Shown here: in pieces, positions 34,355 through 46,150 of the stretch
How positions within the stretch are numbered: position 1 is the first letter of the stretch
How the letters are laid out: each line of letters begins with the position of its first letter
NCBI GenBank assembly: GCA_015680685.1
Contig: MNCI01003902.1
Span: 14,492-78,491, forward strand
DNA from: Gnetum montanum
Lineage: Eukaryota; Streptophyta; Gnetopsida; Gnetales; Gnetaceae
DNA: 64,000 nucleotides
Reading direction: 5' to 3'
Notes under the pieces: generated by a model
What the model was told of the DNA's origin: nothing
The model's database searches: none
Seen by the model: only the letters and a program-made list of their open reading frames with translations
Made by a program: the position numbers and the translations under genes

Positions 34355-35060
34355 AGCTTCTATGCTTTGAAAAGGAAGGTTGTCCCCAATGATGGTGTCT
34401 GTAAATTTATGCCATGGGCAATGGAATAAATGTATCTAGTAGTTTTTAAAGTCTTAAAATATTGCTGATGCTTCTCAAAATCTTCATCAAGGTCATCCAT
34501 TGTCAATGTGTAGTTGAAGGTCATTGGAAGTCCAGGTTCAATTCAAGTGTTCAGTTTATTCCTACCTCATATCACACTGAAAAGTAATTAACTTTTATTA
34601 AGAGCCACCTAACCAGCAGTCATCTTAGTTCAAGGTGAGTCAATGATTTGATTATGACTATGATATGTTACCATAACGATATTGAAAACAATGAAGGAGA
34701 GAATGTGGAAAGTGTCGTAGTGGGTAAGGTGTAATTAGAATGGAGGGCCTTTGATCCATGACTTTTCTATGTTGCATGAGATGTGGAATAATAGATGGCA
34801 ATAAGAAAGACTCATAATGGAATAGACTATGACTGTGCCAAAGAGAGTAAAACACACGAAGTGGTTAAAGTAAAGTAGAGCTTTGCTTTAAAAGTAAAGT
34901 AGAGCTTTGCTTTAAAGACTTTGAAATGGAGCAGAATAGTTTCCACCATTATTCTCCAAGAAAGCTTAATGCTGTGGAGAAGAATCTTATGGACCGGATT
35001 CATTTGTGAAAAGTCTGTTGAGACTTTGAATCCACCCGTGAAAGTAGACTTAAAAGATAA
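34355..35060 (+). repeat. Segmental duplication, copy 2
   Basis: Partner of 32540-33160, about 1.8 kb downstream. It contains a perfect 24-bp tandem doublet (34867-34890 and 34891-34914) that copy 1 lacks. Confidence 0.65.
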
Positions 35061-36635
35061 GTATGCGGAATCGATCGCACAAGGTTGAAGTTGAACATGC
35101 CGTAATGAGGAATTTTCACGCAGTCGTGAGAGGATTGGATGGAACAAAACACGTTGTTGGGTTCTTGATGCATTGCAGGGATGAAGTTCAAACTTTTGAG
35201 ATAACGGTAAAAATTACATATTAGAGTTAGTTTGCAGGGAAGAGAAACAACCATAATGGGAATTAAAACAACTACAGCATTTTTGAGATCACCTGAGATC
35301 ACCTGAAGTGAATGTGACGCATGGCACTGTAAAAAACTGGGCCTTACCATGATGGGTTTGAATTTGAATATTGTATAACTAAAATAAAGTTAATTTGATA
35401 AAATCAAGGGCTGTGAGAAGTTTCAACAAAAGAAACGGCCTGAGAAGTTCCCTTAATTCAATTCCATCGGCTCTCTTTTACCAAGTTATATGTTAATTCT
35501 CTCAAAAGTTTCTCACAAAGTGAATGTGAAGTGAGAGGTGAGGTAATTAAAGAGATCTTTAACGGATAAAAACAATGGTGATAATAAATAATACACAACT
35601 GTCCCATCGGCAAGATCAAAGAAAATGAAAATATGAAAGGTAAGATTACATTAAAGTATTATAAATAAAGCATGATAAGAAGCAATACCATTTCCATCCA
35701 AAAAAAGTACAGAAAAATCTTGCATTAGTTAAGCAAGACTATGATCGGAGACGGCTGATCCTGCGTAAATTAAGCGGTGGAAACTGCAAAATCTTTAACC
35801 TAATAATCTATCCAAGTCAAGCTCCAGTTCCTCCCAGGAGCAAAGCCCAGCAAATTCTACGCTATGTTTATATTTAATGAAAAAGAAAAGTCTTTATCAC
35901 TAAATTTGTTTCCCAAACAATGATACCGTCCGCCATTCACGAGCTTTTAACCTAATTTTAAAAAAAAAAAAACATATCAAATTTTTAAAAATTGGTTATT
36001 TCTTACAGCTTCGTATCATCATTCTCAGTGGTTATTTCATCTACTCTCTTTTTATGTCATTGGATTTCTCTAAACCACATTCTTGCAGTTCAGGATTTGG
36101 TGCCCCAAAGCTTGAGCGTGACTGTAATCAACTGTGCTTAACAATTTAGACCATTCCATAGAACAGTAGCGTTATTTTCCCTGAGACTGCATCAAAGTGG
36201 CCCAGATACGCTTCTTTGCAAATTCCTAATCTTATATCTTCATTGACATCATTTTGGTAGCAGTTACTTTAGGAAGCAATCTACAGATAAAAAGGGTAAC
36301 GAGACCCTAACTTAAACATAAGATGCATGCGTAGCCTAATAGTGTGTGTATATATATATATATAATAGATTTGAGAATTCAACATCAGCATCAACCAAAG
36401 AAAGTCTCACAATTGTCTTTGAACTAACAAAACGAGATAGAGAGAGACCTTCAGATTCTGAATTGGATTCAAATAAAGTAAATTGTAAAGGATCTAAAAA
36501 TGGACTTCCATGGACAATTCAGAGCAATTGCAATTGCCACCACACGATATGCCAAGTTCTGGTGTGAATGCCAAACACACCACATTTTAATGGAGTGGCA
36601 CATTAGACATAGATGGGATATTCATTACTTTCCAA
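35061..36635. other. Low-copy AT-rich spacer
   Basis: 35120-35390 resembles 37205-37400 ('ggatgaagttcaaactttt', 'gtttgaatttgaatattgtat'). A (TA)8 microsatellite lies at 36349-36364. A 10-bp doublet 'gagatcacct' is at 35285-35304. No gene was found. Confidence 0.4.
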
Positions 36636-36990
36636 AAATGTGTAACATTAATATAAAGTAAATCTTAGGGTTCATCCTGTCAGACTTAATATTAAAATGT
36701 ATGAATTGGACAATGTATATAAAAATTAATTTTAATACTTTTAATTTTCTTAACAATTATTATATTTTATATTTTACTTATTTTTGGCCTAAAAAATAAA
36801 ACTCAGCCTTATGCAAGGATATGTAGCATTAAGATAAAGTAAATGTTAGAGGTCATCTTCTTTGTAACATCTACCCCTTTACCAATAGCCTCAATATTAA
36901 GTTATATAAATTAGACAACAAAGATAAACATTGTTTTTAATACTTTAATTTATCTCGACAATCACTATATTTTAATGATTTACCCCTTTT
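36636..36990 (+). repeat. Tandem pair of ~180-bp AT-rich units
   Basis: Unit 1 (about 36640-36790) and unit 2 (about 36825-36985) share 'taaagtaaat.ttag', 'aatattaa', 'ttttaatacttt' and 'gacaat.a.tatatttta'. They are diverged. Confidence 0.55.
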
Positions 36991-38467
36991 TGGTAAAAAA
37001 AAAAAAAACTATGCTTATGGAAGGTATTTGTCAAACTCACCTTCTTAAGGGAAGTGTAATTTGTGTGTTAAGGACTTTTCAAACTACCCTTTATTATAAA
37101 AGGATAAAAATGCATATGCACCTTGCAAATCTCCCTGCTTGTGAAAGCAAACTTCACCACACGAGTATTTGCAAGGAATTCAACAAACAAGTTTTAAATT
37201 AAGTTGAATGCAAACTCGCTGCAGAATTGGATGGACAAAAAGGGCATTGGTAACTATCAAAGATGAAGTTCAAACCTTTTGAGACACTGCAAAATTACAC
37301 GCTAAAGTATGTGGAAAAAGCAAACAAGCTTGGCAATTAAAGCACTTGACTTGGTCACCATGAGCAGTTTGATTGTTTGAATATTGTATGCAGATCGTCC
37401 TTGTGAATTCTGCATTAGAAAGATCAACTTGGCTTGCTAATTTTTGTTAGAATAAGCTTAGTGTAATTGTACACTGACATTACCAAATACATTTTAACAA
37501 GCAATTTAAGAAAGGAATAACAGCATAAAAAATTACAATGTACAAAGTACAATAAGAAGCAAAAGTATATCTTGAGACTAATGCAATAAAAATCCCTAAT
37601 GGGTACCCTCACTGAGACATGCATGCAGAAAAGCTAAAAAGCAAAGTTAACTACTATTTCAATTTTGCTTGTGCTTAGTTTTCATATTTTTTTAACCCTT
37701 GTGAACTCGTAAAAATATTATCAACGTGCTTGCCTTTTAAAATTGTTTTATAATGTTTTTTAAACATCTGTGATTACATAACATTGACTTATAATAATTA
37801 CACTGACTTGTAATATTTTTGAGGATAATTTGGGTGGTTGGATTAAGTAAATATCTTGATTATGAAATTGTTTCAACGGAACTTTGTTATTGTCATTATC
37901 TTTCATTTTGTTATTTCCTTTTGAAGGATTCTATTAAATCCTATTAATGGAATTTTCCTCTGTACTATTGATGATAGTGTTGCTAAAAGCTTTCTTTGCT
38001 TTTGACAACTTATATAATGAGTGAACCTGGGCATGTAATAACCTTTGCAAATTATAACTATATTAATTTTTAAAAACAAAAATATTGTTATTGTTGTAAT
38101 AGGAGCATTTGATTGGATTCAGCATAAGTCCAGGTTTGCTTGTAACATCATTATATGGCTTACATAAGAAGCTCATATGTTCATGTCGTAACAGAATTTA
38201 ACAGTAGAGAATTGTGGGAGCTACATGGGTGCTTTTTTGCTATTCACTTGTACTTGAAAGAGAACCTATTCATGGAATTTGATTCATTTCTTGGATTTGG
38301 CATGGTGGCCATCAATATTAAACCTTCTTTTTGGATTTGGCACGATGGCTGTCAATATTAAACCTTCTTTTTAGGCTGGGAATAGGCAATGACAGAGTTA
38401 GTGAAACGTTGAATAATAAAAAATCCCTTTAAAACATTTTAAACTTTGTTTTCTTTTTTTTCAAACC
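36991..38467. other. Low-copy spacer with a 40-bp tandem doublet
   Basis: Contains the second copy (37205-37400) of the 35120 segment. A 40-bp tandem doublet with four mismatches lies at 38291-38330 and 38331-38370 (unit starting ttggatttggcatggtggcc). No convincing gene. Confidence 0.4.
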
Positions 38468-38543
38468 ATATTTTAACATAATTGAGTTGACCCCATTGTG
38501 CTGGAACAAGGCTAGGATGATGATGATGATATTTTAACATAAT
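38468..38543 (+). mobile_element. Tiny 5'-truncated retroposon insertion with 15-bp target duplication
   Basis: The 15-mer ATATTTTAACATAAT occurs at 38468-38482 and 38529-38543. It brackets a 46-bp insert that starts TGAGTTGACC and ends in repeated GAT. A long target duplication with a short-repeat 3' tail is the signature of LINE-type target-primed insertion. Only the element's extreme 3' end was inserted. Confidence 0.7.
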
Positions 38544-40444
38544 GTACGGACAATCATTTGGAGTGGTAATAAGGAGCTTGTTTCTTAAGCCAAAACATAC
38601 TGACACTCTAGTAAGACCTCCCCTAGAAACTAGAAACTCTAAAACCTCTCTTGGCAAGATGAGAATTAAGTTTCTAAATGATTTTTTTAATATTCTAACA
38701 TTATTTGAACCTAACATATTTAGTAATTTTATTAATTTGATCACAATGTTGCATAAAAACTGAACAAATAAACTTTTATACAGGGAGCAAGTAAGTCTAC
38801 CATTTCTCCCAATTTCTAAGTTTTGTGATAGACATGAAACCTTTTATGCTAGAATTAGTAATATTTTCCTTTTTCAAATTTGAATGCATATTTCATATAA
38901 AAGAAATGATATCACACACAAAGGGCTTACACCCTTTGCTCTTGTTTCCATCAATGTTGGAAAACACAGTACCTTGAAAAACTGTCAGTCGGTGTTCATT
39001 ATGAAACTAAATTGAAGCAAAATGCTTTATCAATTTGGAAGACAAGGATCTATTGAATAGAGGACATAATTCAAAGATAAATTCAATAAAATGACTCAGT
39101 CTTTATGGCTTCATGCACATTTATAATTAAATTTTTTAGAGACACAGGTCAAAGTGTCTGGCCTACACATGCATCAAGAATTACATTCTTCAGCTAAGTC
39201 CCCGGGTAATACACCTTAACTTAGGAAATGAGATCATTTTTTGAAGCAGCAACTCTCAAAACCATTAAGTCACCTTTGCTTGTGCCAATGATAAGTTCAA
39301 TTACTTCTACTAAGATCACTCTACTTTCTCAAACATCCAATACCATCCTAACTTCAAAAACAAATATTTTTTGCTCAATCCATAACCACATTGACCCACC
39401 AAGACACTCTCCGTTATTATTATGTATATAATATCAGCTTACCTTCTATTTGGAAAATGCATTTTGGTTGTTGTTGACGCTGAATACATTTGGACTCCAA
39501 CACACCAATCTGACTACTTCAAGTACAAAACCATGTTATATGCATTTGTAGATGCTACAAAAGCATCCATGTCAATCTGTTTGCTAAGCTGAGACAGTGT
39601 TGATAGATCAGTGATTTTCTACAATGACACGGCTGCAATTGGATCAGGGAAAACTAAAAAGAACCTTGAAGTTCTGCATTATTAATGCTGGCATGATTTC
39701 CTCATCGGCATTGGCATCAGATTCGAAAATCTTCAGAACTAGAGCAGCCAACAGAGCCAGGCTGATGAACAGAGGAAACTGAAATTGAAGCTTTATGAGG
39801 TCAAGTCACACTGGATCTATTGGAGAGATATTACTTTTTTATGAAAAATTGAGATAGACCATCAAAAACAAATCATATTAGTTTTTTGCTGCAACATTCT
39901 CAAATGGGTAGTCACAACATAGAAAAGAAATACATGTAACTCATCTTCAAGGGCTCCCACTGAATCTATTTTCCACTCTCAATTCTAAGATAATGTGAAC
40001 TTAAGTAAAGTTTGTTTATGACACTCTGATACTTAATTGGAACAGATAAAAGATAGTGAGCTTTTGCATCTAGTTTATTATATATTTAGATCTAATATGA
40101 TATATATAAAATTATTTCCTACTTTTTGCATTAGACCAAAACTGTGTTAAAACCTTTGCTAGATTAGTTGGTGAATATGCTTAGGATTGTGCTACACTTC
40201 CTAACAAAAAATATTCCATTTTCTCAACCATTGTATTCTCTAAAAATACAAACCATCATGAAAATCCTCAAGAACTACCTTAAAGAAATTGTCCTGCCTT
40301 GAAATATGCATCAATGGAACAACAATAAGCAGCAATTCTTTGCAATTTATCAGTTACATAAAGAAGCAATTTGCATATGAATATATATAGAAAAAGAAAT
40401 TCAGAATTACAAATCTTTACAGCACTGCTCATTGTCGAACTAAA
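38544..40444. other. Low-copy spacer with an exon-like hydrophobic stretch
   Basis: No complete gene. On the minus strand about 39790-39650 reads as an uninterrupted stretch with a membrane-like segment 'FPLFISLALLAALVLKIFE', then 'SDANADEEIMPALIMQNF'. This looks protein-like, but the family was not recognised and splice sites were not established. Confidence 0.35.
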
Positions 40445-42050
40445 TCAACAATAGCAGTGTCCTTTGAACATGTTGTTGAACTTGCTAAGATTCCTGACGG
40501 CCTTCGGAACTTCACTGCTGGATACTTCCAATTGTAGTAATTGAGACATTCTACCAATGTAGTCTGGTATTGCTGACGAAATACCAGTGGTAGTAAATAA
40601 GGATAACACTCAAAGTTGTTTCAGCTGGCATATGTCTGTAATTGTGCTTGTAATAGAATTTTTTGATAAGTTTAAAGAGGTTAGTTGCTTGAGGCTTCCT
40701 AGTTCAGACGGAATTGTAATAGAATTTGCTGATAAGCTAAGAGAGGTAAGCTGTTCAAGCCTCCCTAATTCAGATGGAATACTCCCCGCTAGCCTTTCTG
40801 TGTCCAGAATTAACTTTGTGAGTTTGCTCATATTTCCTAACTCCTCTGGAATGGAACCAACAAAGTAATTTCCATAAAAGGATAGGGTATGCGGTTGTGA
40901 GAATTTTCCAATAAAGGAGGGTATTGGGCCACTTCCATTGCCAAATGATAAATAAAGGTATTGCAAACGGCTCAAATTTGCCAGCTCGCATGGGATACTT
41001 TCACTTAGGATGTCCAACTTCAAATCGAGGGATGACAAGTAGGTAAGATTTCCTAGCTCTTGCGGGATACCTCCCTAAGCTTCATTGCATTGAATTCCAA
41101 CTGATTGAGTTTAGGAAGATTTCCTAACTCCCTCAGCATTGAACTTGTGAAGTAGTTCTGATTTGCCACGTGCACAACCTCCTCCAAGTATCCTTGCACA
41201 TGCAGGCTTTCAAGCTGTGCTAATTTACTTAGAGATGAAGGTATTGTGCTACTCCCATTGAAGAAATACAAATCAAGTTGTTGCAGGTGGCTGAGATTTC
41301 CAAGCTCGCATGGAATAATTCCACTCAACATACCAAACCTCAAATACAGTTCCTTCAAATTGGTAAGATTTCCCAATTCCCATGTGATATTACTACTGCT
41401 GTTAACATCTCCTCCATCTAATTGTAGGCTTTGAAGATGGAACAGATTTGCCACCCAATATGGTATGGGGTTTGAGAAGCCATGAGCGTTTCCCAAGTAA
41501 AGACTTAGAGTGTGAAGCTAACTTAGTTTTTCTAATTCTCCTAGAATACCCCTTTCAAATTTCTTATACCTAACATGAGCTCCTAGAGAGATGTGAAATT
41601 TAGGAGCCAAGGAGATATGATTGAAGGCTATTTCCCTTCTAACTCCACAATCAATAAACTTTCAAGAGAAGATAAGTTTATGAAAGATTGGGGAATGGGG
41701 CCTTGCATTGTTTGAAAATCAATACCCAGGGATAGGATCCAACAAGTCATTGTATGAAAGATCTAAATAAGACAGATCTGTGAGATTGCATATAAATGAA
41801 GACACCACACCTAACAGATATGAAGCATATAGGTTCAACGATACCACTCGGAGTTCATGTGCAGAAGAGGATGATGAGCACTTCACTCCACCCCAATTAA
41901 TGCAGACTCCATGTACATTGTGGTGAGTCCAATTAAAGAGGGAGTCTAAAGGATCTTCTCTAATTCCTGCTTTGAATTGCAAAAGAACATTGACATATGC
42001 ATCCAGTACACGAATGAATCATATAAGATATACAATAATAAGGGCATAGA
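40445..42050 (-). pseudogene. Leucine-rich-repeat receptor-like protein pseudogene
   Basis: The N-terminal LRR cap reads 'VLLQFKAGIREDPLDSLFNW' then 'INWGGVKCSS' (about 42000-41870). A decayed signal peptide with a stop precedes it. About ten LRR units follow with 'LGNLTNLKELYL', 'IPCELGNLSHLQQLDL', 'IPSELGRLEQLTSLSL' and 'IPSELGSLKQLTSLNL'. Several stops lie around 41690-41500, and the frame changes near 41050. The last readable part ends at 40447 without a membrane segment or kinase domain. LRR receptor-like proteins sense ligands at the plasma membrane. It could be a receptor-like protein or a truncated receptor kinase; the kinase part is not visible. Confidence 0.82.
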
Positions 42051-42369
42051 AATACAATGAAAGATAGTTTTTTTCAGTTCAGCTCTTTTTCTTACACATT
42101 CAAACATTTTAGATCCTCTCTTCAATCTTACTTACTATTGCTGATATACCAATCTTCATCCAACGATCCATCTCCCCATGTGCATCAACAACCATGAAAG
42201 CTATGATGTCCTCAGATACATGCTCCACCCTTGGTGACAAATGGCAACCTTTGCTCCTTAACGCTTTGCACATCTCACAATGTTTGAGGGGCTTTTGACT
42301 TTTATATGTTTGAGTTGACGTGGCTCTCCTAGCTCAGCATTGTCATCATCATCATCACCACCAACTTTG
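42051..42369. other. Spacer between the LRR pseudogene and the gag fragment
   Basis: No gene assigned. A short (CAT)n tract is at about 42341-42358. A minus-strand stretch near 42240-42130 is open, with 'HVSEDIIAFMVVDAHGEMDR', but is not recognised. Confidence 0.35.
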
Positions 42370-42850
42370 ATGAGAATAAACATGAACAGGAAGATAGAGC
42401 CCCAAACAGAAATAAAAACAGACATCCTAATGGCAATTGTAGGAGAAATCCTGACAAGCACAAAGATTGTGATAAAGACAAAGGACAGGAAAGGAGGCAT
42501 AGAAGAGAAAAAAGACGAGACTAGCATAATAGGGTAGGTAGAGGCCATGATCGTGACAATGATTTTGACCTGCCATATGAGGATGCTGAACCTATATTAG
42601 TAATTAGAAGTATGACTCAAATTCATGAGGCAGTTAGAATTTCCACCAAACATCAAAAGGAAAGTCACACCAAGCAGCTAGACATCAACAATATTTAATA
42701 TTTAAAAGTTTGAGGGAGGCTACAACTCAAATCCATAGCATCACCTTCAAGCCTTCCATGATGCATGCGCCTTGTAGAATATTAAAAGCAAGTGGAAAAA
42801 GCTAAACTATTTATTAAAAAAGCAAAGAGCTGGATCAGAAATAGATATGT
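42370..42850 (+). pseudogene. Isolated gag fragment
   Basis: The translation contains 'DDEPLLATQSM'-like 'EDAEPILVIRSMTQIHEAVR', then 'KQLDINN' and a degenerate 'FEGGYN...HHLQAFHDA', the gag core of the elements described here. No LTR or pol is nearby. It lies on the opposite strand to the two host pseudogenes around it. Confidence 0.7.
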
Positions 42851-43530
42851 CTAAGCAAGTACTTTGTTTGATTGAGTTATTTAATCCAACTAAAAAGAAC
42901 CAGCGAAAACATATGACAAAACACATATATTATCTAGAAGAGACAGCACATATTCTGATTTATCCATTAAGAATAATGAAAAAATAAACTTATAAATCCA
43001 TGACTAAATTATGCAGACAAATACGATGTACTTAATGAAAGAAAGAAGGTGTGAAGTACTTAATGAAAGAAAGAAGGTGTGAAGATAATATGTGTAATTT
43101 GAAAACAAGTCACTATTCCCTATGGATACAAAACTCATCAAGCCGACATTACCTTACCTTATATGAGAAATAACACAAACACAGGAACATAAAATGTGAA
43201 CAAAATATGAATAACTTGATCATGTTTAGTAGAATCCCAATCCTAAATCATGTTTAGTAGAATCCCCATCCTAACCATTAAAAAGCATTAACACAAAGAT
43301 AGAGAGACAAAAAAAAGGGGAAAAGCATTAACACAAGGGTAGAGAAACAAAAAAAGGGAAACTGATTTTGCTTGAGAACACATCCGAATCCCCAAATCAC
43401 TCCAGAAGCCAGAACTTTACGTGATAACACTTAATAAGGCATGAAACTGTTTGCAATATAAACATTGTTCCGAATCTCTACAACTTTCAAGCAGTTATGC
43501 TCTAATAATCAAATGAAAAAGGAAATTTGA
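42851..43530. other. Putative RNC1 intron start with three tandem doublets
   Basis: Three independent tandem doublets occur: 28 bp perfect (43028-43083), 28 bp with two mismatches (43220-43275) and 40 bp (43281-43360). No gene. If RNC1 exon 1 is read correctly, this is the beginning of its first intron. Confidence 0.5.
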
Positions 43531-43536
43531 ACTTAC
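43531..43536 (-). promoter_or_regulatory. 5' splice site after RNC1 exon 1
   Basis: Minus strand CACAAA|GTAAGT is a consensus plant donor. It follows the block '.VEREPITK', where the protein family continues into another exon. Intron phase would be 2. Confidence 0.6.
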
Positions 43537-44388
43537 TTTGTGATAGGCTCTCTCTCAACCGTTCACCCGATTAAGTTTAGTGATCCCCTCACTGTGAAAT
43601 ATGAGATTACCTAAACTTCCATTGGTGAGCCAGCAGGGAAGCATCCTCTTATTCACCATCCCCAAAGCCCTCTCTCTGAGCAGAGCCCGTCCGTCTCTGG
43701 GATACCTCTGCAGCAGAAACTCACAAAGCCCCAACTCCGCAACATCCCCAAAAAAGCCAATCCTGAATGACCCGCCCCCTGATGCTTCTGATCTTCCTGC
43801 CTCTCTCCATGCCCTCATGCTTAAATGCCAGGTACAGCATTGTATCAAGCTGTGTTGCAGGGCTGGATTCATCAATGGCGGATAGGGTTTCCAGAAAGTA
43901 TCCAAGAGCCTGCTTGGCCTCCAAAAGATTCTCTTCCATCCAAGCTTCGTCTGGAGCTCTCAGAGGGTCGTTGGGCAGGCATGAACTCAGGAGGGGAAAA
44001 GTTTTCACAGACAGTTGCGGGCTGTTGAGAAATCTTCTGGCCAGTCTTTCATCATCCATGGGAGTTCTGAACGGTGCTGTATTTTTCATCGTCTTTCTTT
44101 TTTGCCCGGGGTTTCAGCTTCTTTTTCTCTTCCAACTCTGTCAGAAGCCTCAGCGGGCTGTCTGCAGGTTCTTCCTCCGGGCCCTCTGTTTTGGGCTGCG
44201 GCGCTGCAGCGGAAACAGTCTGTAGCTGGGTTGAACAGTGACTGGAGAATTTGTAGTGTCTGATTCTGGTTTTGGGCTTGCTGTGGAAATTCTTCACGCT
44301 GGCCAGGCATAGCTGAATGTTGCAGCCAAGATATGAGGGCGGACCAAGCTGGGGCTGCCATTGTTGTTGGTAAAGCAAAGCTGCCCAT
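43537..44388 (-). pseudogene. RNC1: Ribonuclease III-domain protein RNC1 (chloroplast group II intron splicing factor), exon 1, frame-broken
   Basis: Blocks match my memory of plant RNC1 in order: 'SPLRLLTELEEKKK', 'MDDERLARRFLNSPQLSVKT', 'FPLLSSCLPNDPL', 'WMEENLLEAKQALGY', 'LDTMLYLAFKHEG', 'FGDVAELGLCEFLLQRYP', 'LRERALGMVNKRMLPCWL', 'GNLIFHSEGI'. RNC1 is a nuclear-encoded, plastid-targeted protein with two catalytically dead RNase III domains that aids group II intron splicing. Here only the N-terminal part with the first domain is present. At least three frame changes are needed: at an A run (about 44105), at a G run (about 43770) and near 43563. A fourth is likely in the transit peptide. 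No stops occur within the correct frames. It may be a recent pseudogene or an assembly with homopolymer errors. Exon 2 was not found in the window. The start could be 44388 or 44361. Confidence 0.82.
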
Positions 44389-45271
44389 TGCTGCTGAACT
44401 CAACCTGCCCACATTCTGAATGTTTGGATAGAAATTCTTCCGCTCCAGCAACCTCGTATAAAAATCAGCGCGTAAATATCAAAACTAGATACCCACACAT
44501 TTAGTTTACTCTTGCTCTTTATCCCAACCGACGATGGCTAATATTGCAGGGAACGCTGGAAACAGACATTCAAACAAGTTATATGAATTTCTAAGCAAAC
44601 TTATACCTATCTTTATTTTGGTGAGGTGAGGTTTTACTCTAAGCGGTATAGTAAGGGCAAAGGATAAAGGGTATAGTGATGGCAAACGATAAAGGTTGTT
44701 GGTAGCAGGTTTTGAATTCAACATTTTCAAGCACAAAACTATGCAAAGTAATCTATCTTTGGCAAGTATTTAACTTATTCACTATAATATATGGTTGGAA
44801 CATGCCTTTAAGCTAGCCTATGGAGGTGCTAATATTGAATCTTGTGCCTTAGGGTGCCTACCAATCACTTAATTTTTGAGCTCTTTTTAATGAGGTGTGA
44901 TATACAATAACTTGGTTTTCTACTAAAATATCAATAATGTCTTAAGACATCTTGAATTGTGACTTTTCAAGGGTTTCCTTCAACAAGCTAAGTGTTTGAA
45001 GTTTTGTGGATCTCAAAGATTTCACTAACAAATTTGATTTCTCTACAATTATCATTTCTCTACCTACTTATACAAATGCTAAAATTTATACTTCCATTGA
45101 TGCAAAAAATTTTGTTTATTCTCATTATACTAGCTATAATAAATCTATGATACCTTCTTATAATGATGTTGATGCAAATAAGAGACCTAATTTTATTCTT
45201 CTTGATGATAGAGTGATTGCTTGTTGATTTTACATCATAGTATGTGTTCATTCAAATTTTGGGTTACCTAC
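44389..45271. other. RNC1 upstream region
   Basis: On the minus strand a TATA-like TTTTTATACGAGG (44452-44464) lies about 65 bases before the first possible start, in a GC-richer patch typical of a 5' leader. Farther out the sequence is AT-rich with short meaningless open frames. Confidence 0.4.
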
Positions 45272-46150
45272 TGATGAGTGGCAAGGTACCCCTACACTCA
45301 ACCATACGAATACGAGCATTCAGACACGCTCCGGTCGAACTCTGCAGACGGATTATTTGTGGTATCTAGATAGTTACACATTGATTGCAATTCGCTGTCT
45401 TCCCACTTGGACTAGTATTTACTTGATCACATATGGTTTAGTCCATAGGGAGGTGTATGATATGACTTCTAACACTAGGCTACTCCTAGAGACAATGGAA
45501 AATAATCTGGATTAGACTAATAAGCAATAGAGAATAAAGTCTAAGCTAGCTTAAGTGCAATGAGCATCCGTCCTTAATCATCCGTGTGCATCTTGGACCT
45601 TGTGTACTACTTTTGGGATTACCAAGCGCATATTACTTGAGCACTCCTAGATACGCTATTGGGATACCAAGTAGTTACACTTAAATGTTCGTGATTAAGT
45701 CGTACTCATTATGCATTTAACAACAGGAATAGTAAATGATGGTAAAGAAATATTAATTAAGAAGAAAACAATAAATAACAATAACAATTAACAATAATAA
45801 TTAAACAATTAAAAACTAAGTGAATGTTGTAATGATGGAGCAATCTCGATCTTTATTGCCGATCATGTGCGTGTCCAAGTACGTCACACTCGAATAAAGG
45901 TTTCATACAATTATAATCATCATACTACAGGCATGCACTTGGGAAAGAACTGAAATAAATTGAAAACTGACAAAAAAAGATTCTACACTTACACTTATCA
46001 ACTGCCCTTTTCCTGTGTGCCCAAGTATCATATTTATAGGTCGACACAGGAACCACAATATCATATATTCGATATCATTATCCAAGCTGCGATATCGTGT
46101 ACCCGATATCGAGGATCCGATATTGGGGCCTGGCAAATCACAATTCATCA
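45272..46150 (-). mobile_element. Solo LTR of a Tat/Athila-type element
   Basis: A complete LTR on the minus strand, with ends TGATGAA...GCCACTCATCA in element orientation. The perfect 5-bp duplication CCTAC lies at 45267-45271 and 46151-46155. U3 (46150-46020) carries four to five GATATC(G) palindromes and a TATA box ('cctataaatatgat', about 46030). The AATAAAGATCG signal is near 45852. No internal sequence remains, as expected after recombination between two LTRs. Confidence 0.9.

Noticed and set aside
35000-35350. 116-codon minus-strand frame
   Set aside because: Falls in the decayed duplicated segment; the duplicate does not preserve the frame.
36349-36364. (TA)8 as a TATA promoter
   Set aside because: A plain microsatellite with no gene downstream.
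42258-42548. Hydrophobic 96-codon minus-strand frame
   Set aside because: Antisense of the gag fragment's Lys/Glu-rich region; hydrophobicity is a by-product of the complement.
43767-44225. A 152-codon open frame on the plus strand
   Set aside because: Antisense to RNC1 exon 1, whose conserved blocks lie on the minus strand. It is open only because of the higher GC content.
45006-45227. 73-codon plus-strand frame next to the solo LTR
   Set aside because: AT-rich, no recognisable domain, and open on both strands.
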